Assembly: GCA_964555055.1 (NCBI GenBank)
Contig: CAZKQW010000003.1
Span: 186,001 to 250,000 of the forward strand
Length of the DNA: 64,000 bases
Reading direction: 5' to 3'
Source: GCA-016699445 sp964555055
GTDB taxonomy: Bacteria > UBA10199 > JACPAL01 > GCA-016699445
Position 1 is the stretch's first letter; every line of letters starts with the position of its first letter. A model generated the notes under the pieces. That model was not told the DNA's origin. It saw only the letters and a program-made list of their open reading frames with translations, and did no database searches. The position numbers and the translations under genes are program-made. Shown here in pieces: positions 37,170 to 45,262 of the stretch.

Positions 37170-38687
37170 ATGAAAAAGAATTTACCCGTCAGCCAACAAG
37201 AAGTTGATTATGCGGCAAGCACCAACCTTCTCTCAACGACAGACATTAGGGGCATTATAACCTATTGTAATGATGATTTTATTCAGTTGAGTGGGTTCAG
37301 CAAGGAAGAGCTGGAGGGTAAAAGTCATAATATTGTCCGCCACCCGGATGTCCCTGCAGCCGCTTTCAAAGACCTTTGGAGGCATCTCCATTCAAAGCGC
37401 CCTTGGATGGGAATCGTCAAAAATCGTTGTAAAAATGGAAACCATTACTGGGTCGATGCTTTTGTCACCCCTATTACCCAAAACGGAAAGATTGTCGAAT
37501 GCCAGTCGGTACGCACCAAACCCAGTCGAGAGCTCATTAATAGAGCCGAAACCACTTATAAAAGAATCAATGAAGGCAAATGGATCGGGGCCAGCTGGCC
37601 CATGATTCCCCTGATTGCCAAAACCTTCCTCACCAATGCCTTCTGCGCTCTCCCAGGAATTATCAGTGTCATGCTTGGAAAACCAGCCGAAACGATTCTA
37701 TGGTCCAGCATTATTGGATTTTCCGCTGGATTAGGACTCACAACCCTTTTTCTCATTCCTTTTCAAAATTTGGTAAAGCAATCACGAACGATTGTTTCCA
37801 ATAAGCTTATGCAGTATATTTACACGGGAAAAACAGACGACATTAGCCAAATACAACTCGCCATGAAGCTTCTCTCTTCCGAAATGGGGGCTATGGTTGG
37901 ACGCATGCAGGACATGAGTAAAAATCAAATAGTGAATGCCGATAAAACCCTTCAAAATATGGAAGCTTCCAGCAAAGCCGCCAATCAGCAAACTCAAGAA
38001 GCCAATAGCATTGCGACATGCATCGAAGAAATGAGTGCCAGCATGAAGGAAATTTCCAAGAATGCCCAAGATGCCTCGCAAGTAGCCTCCAATGCCGCGA
38101 CGATGGCTCAATCGGCCGATCAGGCCGTGACGGAGCTCAATACCTTGAGTCTCTCGATTGACAACATCATCCAAATGATTACGTCCATTGCCGAACAAAC
38201 CAACCTTTTAGCCCTCAATGCGACAATCGAAGCCGCACGTGCGGGTGAAGCGGGTAAAGGATTTGCGGTGGTGGCCAATGAAGTTAAAGAATTAGCAGGG
38301 CAGACCTCTAAAGCCACGGATGAAGTCAGCTCGAAGATCAAAGCTATTCAAATGGCAACCCAAGAGTCGATGTCTCGTATTAAAAAGATTTTTGAAGTGG
38401 TTCAAGATATCAATCATTACCAAAGCTCTATTGCCACGGCTGTTGAAGAACAAAGCGCCGTTACGAATGAAATGTCGCGCAATATCTCTATCATCTCATC
38501 TACAGCCATGCAAAATTCCCAGCTGATTAAGGAAACCGAAGTATCAAGTTTGGACATTTCCAAGGAACTCAAAGTCGGCAAGCGTTTAGCGGATGAGTTT
38601 AAAGCATTGATTGACCAGCAAAGAGGCTTGCAATCAGTCCCTGAACTGGTTTCTGACTCCAGTGGAGTCCTTCAAGAGCAAAATTAA
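37170..38687 (+). CDS. Aer-like PAS-domain methyl-accepting chemotaxis protein
   Basis: 505 residues. N-terminal PAS domain (about 15-125) with SHNIVRHPDVPAAAFKDLW and the WVDAFVTPI strand, as in FAD-binding Aer aerotaxis receptors. Two membrane helices (about 150-205) follow, with no periplasmic sensor domain. The cytoplasmic signalling region has the conserved hairpin tip SIAEQTNLLALNATIEAARAGE followed by GKGFAVVANEVKELA. GGAG precedes the ATG. Carried within a nitrate-respiration island, it would let the cell move according to redox or electron-transport state. It has no adjoining che genes. Confidence 0.9.
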   Translation: MKKNLPVSQQEVDYAASTNLLSTTDIRGIITYCNDDFIQLSGFSKEELEGKSHNIVRHPDVPAAAFKDLWRHLHSKRPWMGIVKNRCKNGNHYWVDAFVTPITQNGKIVECQSVRTKPSRELINRAETTYKRINEGKWIGASWPMIPLIAKTFLTNAFCALPGIISVMLGKPAETILWSSIIGFSAGLGLTTLFLIPFQNLVKQSRTIVSNKLMQYIYTGKTDDISQIQLAMKLLSSEMGAMVGRMQDMSKNQIVNADKTLQNMEASSKAANQQTQEANSIATCIEEMSASMKEISKNAQDASQVASNAATMAQSADQAVTELNTLSLSIDNIIQMITSIAEQTNLLALNATIEAARAGEAGKGFAVVANEVKELAGQTSKATDEVSSKIKAIQMATQESMSRIKKIFEVVQDINHYQSSIATAVEEQSAVTNEMSRNISIISSTAMQNSQLIKETEVSSLDISKELKVGKRLADEFKALIDQQRGLQSVPELVSDSSGVLQEQN

Positions 38688-38899
38688 TGAGATATGAACA
38701 GTATAGTCGTTTCTAATAGTTTGAGATTCACAGAAATTGCTTAAAACTCATTCGCAACAATTTGGTGCATCAGGTCTGTAGTGCATTTTCTGGTGTTTTC
38801 TGGGAGTGGATCAAGGAGGCCAAAAGCAGAATCTGTCAGGGGTTTTAATAATAATAACCCGCAAATCTGTCGGGTCGTAATTAGTACAAGTGAGTTCAT
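38688..38899. other. Gene-free stretch before the right-end replication-like gene
   Basis: 212 bases between convergent genes. A short hairpin (GGGTT/AACCC around 38838-38862) is the only structure noticed. No credible coding frame, tRNA or operator was found. Confidence 0.4.
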
Positions 38900-39715
38900 T
38901 TAAACGCTGACTTTTCTTTCCCAGGCTTGATCAAGTCGATAAACAGGATTCAAAACCTGAATGCCTCTTTCGTTAACAACTGTTCTTGGATAAACATCCA
39001 GCCAGCCCTTTGCTTTTAACCATCGTGAAGCATTGGGAACAAATTGACCACTTTCCTTTGTCCACCGAGGAGATCTTTTGGCTAATTTTAAGCCAGACAT
39101 AATTTCTTGAAAGAGTTCGTTTGTTACTTCGAGATTCCTCCAAACTTTTTCAGTTTCTCCCTGATAAATCTTGTTTGGATATTCTTTCCAAAAATTTTCA
39201 AACAACTCTTCCCCCTCGGGGGGTAAGGGGGGTTGTTTTGAAATAGAAGATGAAACTGAAGATGAAGGGGTTAACTCAGGGTTGGGAGGACCCTTGGAAT
39301 AACCCTTAACCCCACCCTTAGACTGACCCTTAAGGGTCAGTTGTAACTCTTTGTTTTTCAAGAGTTCTGGATTTCCTCCTTTCTTTCCAGCTTCAATACA
39401 CAAAGAACGTTTCTTTTCTTCTCGCACGAGTCTTCTGGAGAAGATCATGCCGTGCTCAGTACAGGAAAAGACGCCGGAGGATTGTAGCTCCTGCAATAAA
39501 CGGGATACTTCGTCGGTTGAGCCCCCGGTCATACGAGCGAGTTGCTCAGCGGTCACGGATTTGCCGTTTAGTTGGAGGAAGCCCCTGCGGTCGCTCTCGT
39601 GCATCAGGCAGAGCATGTCGATCCAGAGACCTCGTGCGGAATAAGAAACGCTTCTTAAAGCAGGATCTTTTTGCCAGTCACCAGGATAAAACTGAAACGA
39701 TGGTAGTTTTGTCAT
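38900..39715 (-). CDS. Phage-type replication-like protein (DUF1376-like N-terminus)
   Basis: 271 residues. The N-terminus FQFYPGDWQKDPALRSVSYSARGLWIDMLCLMHES matches phage and plasmid replication-associated proteins that start with a YPGDW segment. It is followed by a winged-HTH-like region (VTAEQLARMTGGSTDEVSRLLQELQ), a low-complexity linker (Gly-Lys then Pro-Ser rich) and a C-terminal helical part (FENFWKEYPNK, GQFVPNASRWLKAKGW) like those in phage replication initiators. It sits between the last cargo gene and attR, the sort of position seen for element replication genes. It suggests descent from a phage satellite-like element. Function inferred. Confidence 0.65.
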   Translation of the reverse strand: MTKLPSFQFYPGDWQKDPALRSVSYSARGLWIDMLCLMHESDRRGFLQLNGKSVTAEQLARMTGGSTDEVSRLLQELQSSGVFSCTEHGMIFSRRLVREEKKRSLCIEAGKKGGNPELLKNKELQLTLKGQSKGGVKGYSKGPPNPELTPSSSVSSSISKQPPLPPEGEELFENFWKEYPNKIYQGETEKVWRNLEVTNELFQEIMSGLKLAKRSPRWTKESGQFVPNASRWLKAKGWLDVYPRTVVNERGIQVLNPVYRLDQAWERKVSV

Positions 39716-39737
39716 TCTATTTTCTCTTCAAATTTAA

Positions 39738-39755
39738 GTGTCCAAAAAGTGTCCA
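39738..39755 (+). repeat. Candidate integrase arm-type site, right
   Basis: GTGTCCAAAAAGTGTCCA is identical to, and in the same orientation as, 2333-2350, and lies 150 bases inside attR. On excision it would be on the opposite side of the core from the left copy. Confidence 0.55.
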
Positions 39756-39904
39756 TCGAGAGTCAATAATAGTGCTATTTGACAATTTTTGATCACACGT
39801 ATGACGCGTATGTTTATTCATTTTTCTTGTTATTTTTTATAATGTTAGGGGCAACTTCGGCAGTTGATTGATTTTTTTCAAAATCGGCTAATTTGGGCTT
39901 GGCA

Positions 39905-39948
39905 TGGCTCTGACCCACGGAATCATGGTTCGAATCCATGTCCCTCAG
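39905..39948 (+). repeat. attR: 44-bp direct repeat, right end of island
   Basis: Perfect copy of the tRNA-Gln 3' portion at 2231-2274. The 5' half of a tRNA is missing here, so it is not a gene but the integration scar marking the right junction. Backbone sequence, richer in GC, resumes right after it; a host gene ends 4 bases away at 39952. Confidence 0.92.
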
Positions 39949-39951
39949 CAT

Positions 39952-40332
39952 TTAATGAACGATTCTAGGTTGTTCTTCTAAGACCACGACCCCAGCCGGG
40001 GTCAGGGATTTCGATTCCCGCAGGTAATCCATCAAACTCGCTTGAAGATCGGGGATATTCCCTCGAAGGGCCGCGGTTTGGGCTAATTTCAAATAGAGAG
40101 GGACGTCCTGTTGAAGCTTCGGCACGTAGGGTTTCAAAGGCGGTTCGACGTGGTGGAGGAACATACGCCGCGCCGAAGTCCGGTCGACTTTTTCTTCTAA
40201 AGCCAAGACTAATTTCACCAAATCATGACGTGTTAAAGGCTGCGAGATTTCGGGCTCTATCTTTTTGGAATCACTATAGTTTTCTAGATCTGGAAAGAGG
40301 GCATCGAGAGAAAACTCTGTGTCGTCACGCAT
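39952..40332 (-). CDS. Hypothetical protein, 126 residues
   Basis: Not recognised. It is acidic at the N-terminus (MRDDTEFSLDALFPDLENY), then mostly helical (LTRHDLVKLVLALEEKVDRTSARRMFLHHV, VPLYLKLAQTAALRG), with no membrane segment or signal peptide. Its stop is 4 bases from attR, so it lay immediately beside the tRNA-Gln gene before the island inserted. Divergence of coding-type third positions looks like the GC-rich backbone rather than the island. Possibly a small helical regulatory or adaptor protein, but no family can be named. Confidence 0.65.
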   Translation of the reverse strand: MRDDTEFSLDALFPDLENYSDSKKIEPEISQPLTRHDLVKLVLALEEKVDRTSARRMFLHHVEPPLKPYVPKLQQDVPLYLKLAQTAALRGNIPDLQASLMDYLRESKSLTPAGVVVLEEQPRIVH

Positions 40333-40431
40333 AGACTTATTTTCGGATGCCTGACGGTGAGAAGTTTCGGAAAAATGATGAAAACCGCTATTTCGAACAC
40401 AACTTTTTCGGCAGATCGCCGAAAATGATTT

Positions 40432-40504
40432 ATGGCCAGGGAGGGAATCGAACCCCCGACGCGCAGATTTTCAGTCTGCCGCTCTACCGACTGAGCTACC
40501 TGGC
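40432..40504 (-). tRNA. tRNA-Phe (GAA anticodon)
   Basis: On the minus strand the sequence starts GGCCAGGTAGCTCAG and ends CCTGGCCA. Acceptor stem GGCCAGG/CCTGGCC, anticodon loop CTGAAAA with GAA at 40471-40469, T loop TTCGATT. 73 bases including the discriminator A. CCA is not encoded. Confidence 0.95.
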
Positions 40505-40651
40505 CTATTCGTTCGGACCGGCAAGCCGGATCCTTACTTGATTCGAGGGAGATAACGCTCTCCATCGAGCTCCCATCTAATGTCATGGTGGGAGAGAATG
40601 AAGTGTGGGCCAGTATTATGGTGATGGAGTGATGGCAATATAAATTTAGTT

Positions 40652-40668
40652 TTGACCGTTTGCGTCAA
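40652..40668. promoter_or_regulatory. Inverted repeat upstream of carD-like gene
   Basis: TTGAC-N7-GTCAA lies 55 bases before the CarD start. The left half resembles a -35 hexamer. No companion site was found, so regulation is only suggested. Confidence 0.3.
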
Positions 40669-40722
40669 ATGTGGTACCCCCGCAGTTCGTTTCACTAAAT
40701 GGCAGGCAACGAAGGAGAGTGT

Positions 40723-41226
40723 ATGCCCAGCAAAAACCAGATGGCTTTCAAACCGGGTGATAAGGCGGTTTATCCGGCGCATGGGGTAGGGGAAATCAAA
40801 GCGGTCGAGACCCGCGAAATTTCCGGGAACAAGCAGACCTTCTACATCCTGAGGATCCTCGAGAACGGCATGACCATCATGGTGCCCACCAAGAACGTGA
40901 AGTCCGTGGGGCTCCGCGAGATCATCGATGAAGACCAGGTCGACGAAGTGTTTTCGATCCTTAAAGACCGTGAATTCTCCGTCGACAACCAAACCTGGAA
41001 CCGCCGTTACCGCGAATACATGGACAAGATCAAAAGCGGTTCGGTGTTCGAAATCGCCGAAGTACTGCGCGACTTGAGCCTCTTGAAGTTCGAGAAGGAA
41101 CTTTCCTTCGGCGAGCGGAAGATGCTCGATACGGCTCGTTCCCTTTTGGTCAAGGAATTGGCCATCGCTCAGGACGAGGAAGAAGAGGAAGTCTTCAAGG
41201 AGATCCAAAAGATCTTCAAAAGCTAG
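40723..41226 (+). CDS. CarD/CdnL-family RNA polymerase-binding regulator
   Basis: About 167 residues. Tudor-like RNAP beta-binding N-terminus (FKPGDKAVYPAHGVGEIKAVETREISGNKQTFYIL), then helical DNA-binding region including WNRRYREYMDKIKSG and LSFGERKMLDTARSLL. It stabilises open promoter complexes at housekeeping genes. Start 40723 with AAGGAG upstream; an earlier ATG at 40699 is less likely. It is followed by a strong terminator and ispD. CarD-ispD-ispF-cysS proximity is common in delta-grade bacteria. Confidence 0.92.
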   Translation: MPSKNQMAFKPGDKAVYPAHGVGEIKAVETREISGNKQTFYILRILENGMTIMVPTKNVKSVGLREIIDEDQVDEVFSILKDREFSVDNQTWNRRYREYMDKIKSGSVFEIAEVLRDLSLLKFEKELSFGERKMLDTARSLLVKELAIAQDEEEEEVFKEIQKIFKS

Positions 41227-41250
41227 AATATTAGATTGATGTTCGCCCAA

Positions 41251-41292
41251 CGGCCTGCCAATTTCACGATCGGCAGGCCGTTTTTATTTTTT
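41251..41292 (+). terminator. Rho-independent terminator after carD
   Basis: Perfect stem CGGCCTGCC/GGCAGGCCG around a 12-base loop, followed directly by a T-rich run (TTTTTATTTTTT). It ends 4 bases before the ispD start. Confidence 0.9.
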
Positions 41293-41296
41293 CCTT

Positions 41297-41971
41297 ATGG
41301 ATATCCACGTCGTCATCCCCGCCGCCGGCAGCGGTAAGCGCTTCGGCGGCAAGAAGCAGTTCCTTTCCCTGTGGGGCAAGCCCGTCCTACTCCATTCGTT
41401 GGAACGTTTCGAGGCGTCGCCTCTCGTCAAAGGCATCGTGGTGGCGACTTCCGAGGATGAAATCGGCTTCGTCGAGGAATGCGTCCGGAAGGCAGGACTC
41501 CGCAAGGTGACCGCCGTGATCGCGGGAGGCCGGGAACGCCAAGATTCGGTCCGGTTAGGGTTCGAAAAAATCCCCCCGTGCGACGTTGTCCTCGTCCACG
41601 ACGCGGCCCGTCCCTTCGTGACGGCTGAAATGATCGAACGCTTGGTGGCCGCAGCGACGGAAGTCGGAGCCGCCGTCGTCGGTATTCCCGTCAAGGACAC
41701 GTTGAAAAGGGAAGAAAACGGACGTGTCACGGAGACGGTGGATCGAGGCCATGTCTGGTCCATCCAAACGCCCCAAGCGGTTCGTTATGATATTTTCCAA
41801 AAAGCCATCGACGTCGCCGCTCGGGAGAATTTCCTCGGCACCGACGAGGCGATGCTGGTCGAAAAGGCGGGATTCCCGGTTAAGATCGTGATGGGAAGCC
41901 CGTATAATTTCAAGATCACGGCTCCGGAAGACTTGGCGATCGCCGAAGCCTTGAAGGGAGTCCTATGCTGA
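41297..41971 (+). CDS. ispD: 2-C-methyl-D-erythritol 4-phosphate cytidylyltransferase
   Basis: 224 residues. Makes CDP-methylerythritol in the MEP isoprenoid pathway. The CTP-binding loop IPAAGSGKRFGGKKQFL and VLVHDAARPFV are conserved, and so is VGIPVKDTLK. No clear ribosome site lies before the ATG because the terminator T tract abuts it. It overlaps ispF by 7 bases. Confidence 0.95.
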   Translation: MDIHVVIPAAGSGKRFGGKKQFLSLWGKPVLLHSLERFEASPLVKGIVVATSEDEIGFVEECVRKAGLRKVTAVIAGGRERQDSVRLGFEKIPPCDVVLVHDAARPFVTAEMIERLVAAATEVGAAVVGIPVKDTLKREENGRVTETVDRGHVWSIQTPQAVRYDIFQKAIDVAARENFLGTDEAMLVEKAGFPVKIVMGSPYNFKITAPEDLAIAEALKGVLC

Positions 41972-42444
41972 ATATCCGCGTCGGTTTGGGTTACGACATC
42001 CATCCTCTAGTGCCGGGCCGTAAGTTCGTTTTGGGTGGCGTGACGATTCCTTGCGAAAAAGGCCCGGACGGCCATTCGGACGGGGATGCGCTCCTGCACG
42101 CCCTCACCGACGCCCTCTTAGGGGCGGCGGCCTTGGGGGATATCGGTAGCCATTTCCCCGACACCGATCCGCGATGGAAGGACGCCGATTCCAAACTCTT
42201 CGTCGAGGAAGCGCTGAAGTCTGTGACCGCCCAGGGTTGGAAAGTGCAGAACGTCGACGCGAACATCCTTTTGGAAAAACCGAAACTCTCTCCCCATAAG
42301 GAAGAGATCCGTAAAAGCGTGGCGGATAGCCTCAAGATTCTCGTGGACCAAGTGAACATCAAAGGAAAGCGCGGCGAAGGTCTGGACGCCGTCGGCCGCG
42401 GGGAAGCGATCGCCGCCCAAGTCGTCGTCCTGCTGTCGAAATGA
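41965..42444 (+). CDS. ispF: 2-C-methyl-D-erythritol 2,4-cyclodiphosphate synthase
   Basis: 159 residues, the normal length. Metal-binding DxH in VGLGYDIHPL and the HSDGDALLHALTDALLGA signature are present, followed by GDIGSHFPDTDP. Produces MEcPP from CDP-ME 2-phosphate. Overlaps ispD by 7 bases and is followed by cysS after one base, forming one operon. Confidence 0.96.
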   Translation: MLNIRVGLGYDIHPLVPGRKFVLGGVTIPCEKGPDGHSDGDALLHALTDALLGAAALGDIGSHFPDTDPRWKDADSKLFVEEALKSVTAQGWKVQNVDANILLEKPKLSPHKEEIRKSVADSLKILVDQVNIKGKRGEGLDAVGRGEAIAAQVVVLLSK

Positions 42445-42445
42445 T

Positions 42446-43882
42446 ATGACCTTGAAAATCTACAATACGCTGACGCGGAAAAAAGAGGAGTTTGTCCCCA
42501 TCCAGTCCGGAAAGGTCGGGATGTACGTCTGCGGCATCACCCCGTACGACGAATGCCATTTGGGCCACGCCCGCGCCGCGGTCGTCTTCGACGTCGTGTT
42601 CCGGTATCTGAAATACCGAGGTTACGAGGTCGCCTACGTACGCAACTTCACCGACGTGGACGACAAGATCATCAAAAAGGCCAACGAAGCGAAAGTCCCC
42701 TGCGCGGAGATTTCGGAAAAATACATCCGGTCCTACACGGAGCAAATGCGCGCGTTGGGCGTGCAAGACCCGACGCACGAGCCGAAGGCGACCGAGCATA
42801 TCGGCGAGATGATCGCCCATATCCAAAAGCTGATCGATCGGGACCTGGCGTACGTCTCGGGATCGGACGTCTTCTTCGAAGTCCGGAAGTTCCCTTCCTA
42901 CGGCAAGCTGTCCCAAAAGAAGATCGACGAGCTGGAAAGCGGGGCCCGCATCGACGTGGACGAGAGGAAGAAGGACCCTTTGGACTTCGCCCTCTGGAAA
43001 GGCGCGAAGCCGGGAGAGCCGGAATGGGAATCGCCGTGGGGGCGGGGCCGCCCCGGATGGCACATCGAGTGCAGTGCGATGAGCGCGAAGTATTTGGGCG
43101 AACGATTCGACATCCACGGAGGCGGACGCGACCTGTCGTTTCCCCACCACGAAAACGAAATCGCCCAATCCGAAGGCGCGACGGGCAAAACACCCTTCGC
43201 CCGCTATTGGATCCATAACGGCTTCGTGAACATCAACTCCGAGAAAATGAGCAAGTCGTTGGGGAATTTCCTTTCCGTACGGAAGATCCTCGAGGATTGG
43301 GACCCGGAAGTGGTTCGATACTTCCTGCTCTCCGCGAACTACGGGTCTCCGATCGATTACACGCCGGAAGCCATGTCTAATGCCCAAGATGCTCTCTCGC
43401 GTTTTTATGAGGCCGTGAACCGCCTGAATCAATCGACGAAAATATCCGCTGGAAACGACGCTCTTCCATCGTTTCGAATCGACGAAGTCTTAGAGGCTCC
43501 GTTGGACGACGACATCAATACGACGCAGGTGATTGGGAAAGTCTTCGAATACGTCCGCGAGCTGAATCGATTTTTGGATCAAGGGAAGCTCCCCAGCGCT
43601 TCTTCGTTCGGGAATTTTAAAAAATCGTTTCAAAGACTCACGGAAGTGATCGGATTTTTTGGACAAGACCCTCAAGCGTTTCTGGAAAACCAAAAGAAAC
43701 GGGGTTTATCTTCAAGCGCCGTTTCGCAGGATGACATTCAAAAATTAATCATCGAACGTCGCGAGGCCCGCAAATCTAAGAACTTCAAACGCTCCGACGA
43801 AATCCGCGACCAACTCGCCGCCCAGGGCATCGTCCTCAAGGACAATCCCGACGGGACGACGGGTTGGGAAGTGAAAAAATAA
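42446..43882 (+). CDS. cysS: Cysteine--tRNA ligase
   Basis: 478 residues. Class I synthetase with HIGH-type HLGH in YDECHLGHARAAVVF, zinc ligands in MYVCGITPYD and WHIECSAMS/HHENE, and KMSKS in EKMSKSLGNF. The last 13 codons (43844-43882) are repeated almost perfectly at 45220-45258 after the next gene, suggesting that DNA between the copies was inserted at the 3' end of cysS. The protein itself looks complete. Confidence 0.96.
   Translation: MTLKIYNTLTRKKEEFVPIQSGKVGMYVCGITPYDECHLGHARAAVVFDVVFRYLKYRGYEVAYVRNFTDVDDKIIKKANEAKVPCAEISEKYIRSYTEQMRALGVQDPTHEPKATEHIGEMIAHIQKLIDRDLAYVSGSDVFFEVRKFPSYGKLSQKKIDELESGARIDVDERKKDPLDFALWKGAKPGEPEWESPWGRGRPGWHIECSAMSAKYLGERFDIHGGGRDLSFPHHENEIAQSEGATGKTPFARYWIHNGFVNINSEKMSKSLGNFLSVRKILEDWDPEVVRYFLLSANYGSPIDYTPEAMSNAQDALSRFYEAVNRLNQSTKISAGNDALPSFRIDEVLEAPLDDDINTTQVIGKVFEYVRELNRFLDQGKLPSASSFGNFKKSFQRLTEVIGFFGQDPQAFLENQKKRGLSSSAVSQDDIQKLIIERREARKSKNFKRSDEIRDQLAAQGIVLKDNPDGTTGWEVKK
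43844..43882 (+). repeat. 39-bp direct repeat, copy 1 (3' end of cysS)
   Basis: Covers the final codons of cysS including the stop. It matches 45220-45258 at 37 of 39 positions. The two copies bracket the AAA_14 ATPase gene. Confidence 0.85.
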
Positions 43883-43944
43883 CGCCATCAAAAAAAGTCC
43901 CTAAAAGACATTCTTATATATAACTTGCAAATTTGTCGGTCACG

Positions 43945-43963
43945 GCCATAATTACATTATGGC
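43945..43963. promoter_or_regulatory. Inverted repeat across the AAA_14 gene start codon
   Basis: GCCATAAT-TAC-ATTATGGC is perfect and contains the ATG at 43959. It could be an autoregulatory operator or an RNA hairpin hiding the start. A TATATAA stretch lies about 25 bases upstream. Confidence 0.5.
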
Positions 43964-45170
43964 TCATATTCGTGATAGGCAAATCCATGATTTGTTGGAT
44001 AAGTTGGTCGCTTTTAGTCCGCTGGTAGGAGTTTTCGGCCATCGCCAAACAGGCAAGAGCACCTTCGCCGCTGGGATCGCGAATCAGTACTGGACTTTGG
44101 ATGATCGCGACATCCGAAAAAAAATAGCCGAAAATCCGCGTCTTTTTTTGAAAGGCCAGAAAAGACTTCTGACGGTCATCGACGAATGTCAAAACGAGCC
44201 TGATCTTTTTCCCGCATTGAAGGAGCATGTAAGGACCGACAAACGACCGGGACAGTTCGTCTTAACCGGTTCCGTTAGGTTCACAAGCCGGAAAGCCATT
44301 AGGGAATCCCTGGCGGGGCGCATCGTCGGCATCGAGCTTTTTCCGATGGTTCTTTCGGAGCTCAGGGAAGTCCCTTTGCCCAAAACCCTCCACGGCCTTC
44401 TTTCTTCCGATTCCTTTACGGACGCCTCTCTTGGACTTATGCTCAGGGGGCGCGACGTGGCCGCGAACAAAAAGGCCCTCGATAAGTATCTTTTGCAGGG
44501 AGGATTGCCCGGTTTGTGCTTCCTTCGGGAAGACCGCTTACGGCGCGAAGCCCTTTCGTCGATCCTGGGACTGATCCTGGACCGCGATCTGCGTTTGATC
44601 GTGGCGACGAAGATTTCGATCGAGACGCTGCGGCGTTGGCTGGCGTGGATCGCCCAAAGGGGTTGGAATCCCTACAACGCCTCCGAAGTGAAGAGGCTCT
44701 TCGGGTTTTCGCATGCGACTCAAAAGTCGTTGTTGCTGGCTTTTGAATCCATTTTTTTGATCCGTCGCATTCCCTTAAGAGGGCGCGCCGGGGAGATCTT
44801 TCTCATGGAAGACCAGTACGAGGAGTTGTTCTTGTCGGAAAGCCGGCATTCTCCCGCGGACCAGTTGCTCTCCGCCTTTTATCGGAATGCGCGCGCCCAA
44901 TTCCATTATCGTTTGGGAGACGCCAGCGCGTTCGAATCCTATTGGACGCGTTCGGGCGCCCGTATCCCGTTCGTCATTCGCAGCGAAGGCAAAGCCTTAG
45001 GTTTTGCGGTCGTTACGGAGGACAAACTCACTTTATCCCAGAAGAGGGCGGCTGAAAGTTTCTTGCGCCGCGAACCTACGGGTAAAGTCGTCTTCCTCAC
45101 CGCTCAGCTCGATCGACCACGCATCCTAGATCCACGCATCTTAGTCTGTCCTGCCGCAGGGTTACTTTAA
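43959..45170 (+). CDS. AAA_14-family ATPase (DUF4143-type), in a small insertion
   Basis: 403 residues. Walker A GHRQTGKST (about 29-37), Walker B-like LLTVIDECQNEPDLF, sensor-like VLTGSVRF, and the later domain with YLLQGGLPG and an HTH-like KRLFGFSHATQKSLL fit AAA_14/DUF4143 ATPases. Their role is poorly defined; many are widespread accessory genes. No ribosome site is seen, and a perfect inverted repeat overlaps the ATG. The gene lies between two copies of the cysS 3' end, so it was probably acquired as a unit of about 1.4 kb. Confidence 0.85.
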   Translation: MAHIRDRQIHDLLDKLVAFSPLVGVFGHRQTGKSTFAAGIANQYWTLDDRDIRKKIAENPRLFLKGQKRLLTVIDECQNEPDLFPALKEHVRTDKRPGQFVLTGSVRFTSRKAIRESLAGRIVGIELFPMVLSELREVPLPKTLHGLLSSDSFTDASLGLMLRGRDVAANKKALDKYLLQGGLPGLCFLREDRLRREALSSILGLILDRDLRLIVATKISIETLRRWLAWIAQRGWNPYNASEVKRLFGFSHATQKSLLLAFESIFLIRRIPLRGRAGEIFLMEDQYEELFLSESRHSPADQLLSAFYRNARAQFHYRLGDASAFESYWTRSGARIPFVIRSEGKALGFAVVTEDKLTLSQKRAAESFLRREPTGKVVFLTAQLDRPRILDPRILVCPAAGLL

Positions 45171-45219
45171 ATTTGTCCTTTTTTATTAATGCCTTAAAGA
45201 AGGTAAAATATTTTCTCAT

Positions 45220-45258
45220 AATCCCGACGGGACGACGGGCTGGGAAGTGAAGAAATAA
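45220..45258 (+). repeat. 39-bp direct repeat, copy 2 (displaced cysS end)
   Basis: Same sequence as 43844-43882 with two substitutions, in the same orientation, still encoding NPDGTTGWEVKK and a stop but with no upstream cysS frame. It is probably the original cysS terminus left behind by an insertion, or a target duplication. Confidence 0.85.
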
Positions 45259-45262
45259 TCGA

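Noticed and set aside
39797..39805. ACGTATGAC shared in inverted form with 3621-3629 as a second arm site
   Set aside because: Only nine bases long and AT/GC-balanced, so chance is plausible; kept only as a note.
39905..39948. Second tRNA-Gln gene
   Set aside because: Only the 3' 44 bases are present; no acceptor 5' strand or D arm precedes it.
40534..41250. Long minus-strand frame opposite carD
   Set aside because: Lies antisense to the well-supported CarD gene and has no recognisable domain.
42359..43432. Long minus-strand open frame opposite cysS
   Set aside because: It is a shadow of the GC-rich cysS frame; cysS carries all class I synthetase motifs, while the opposite frame has none.
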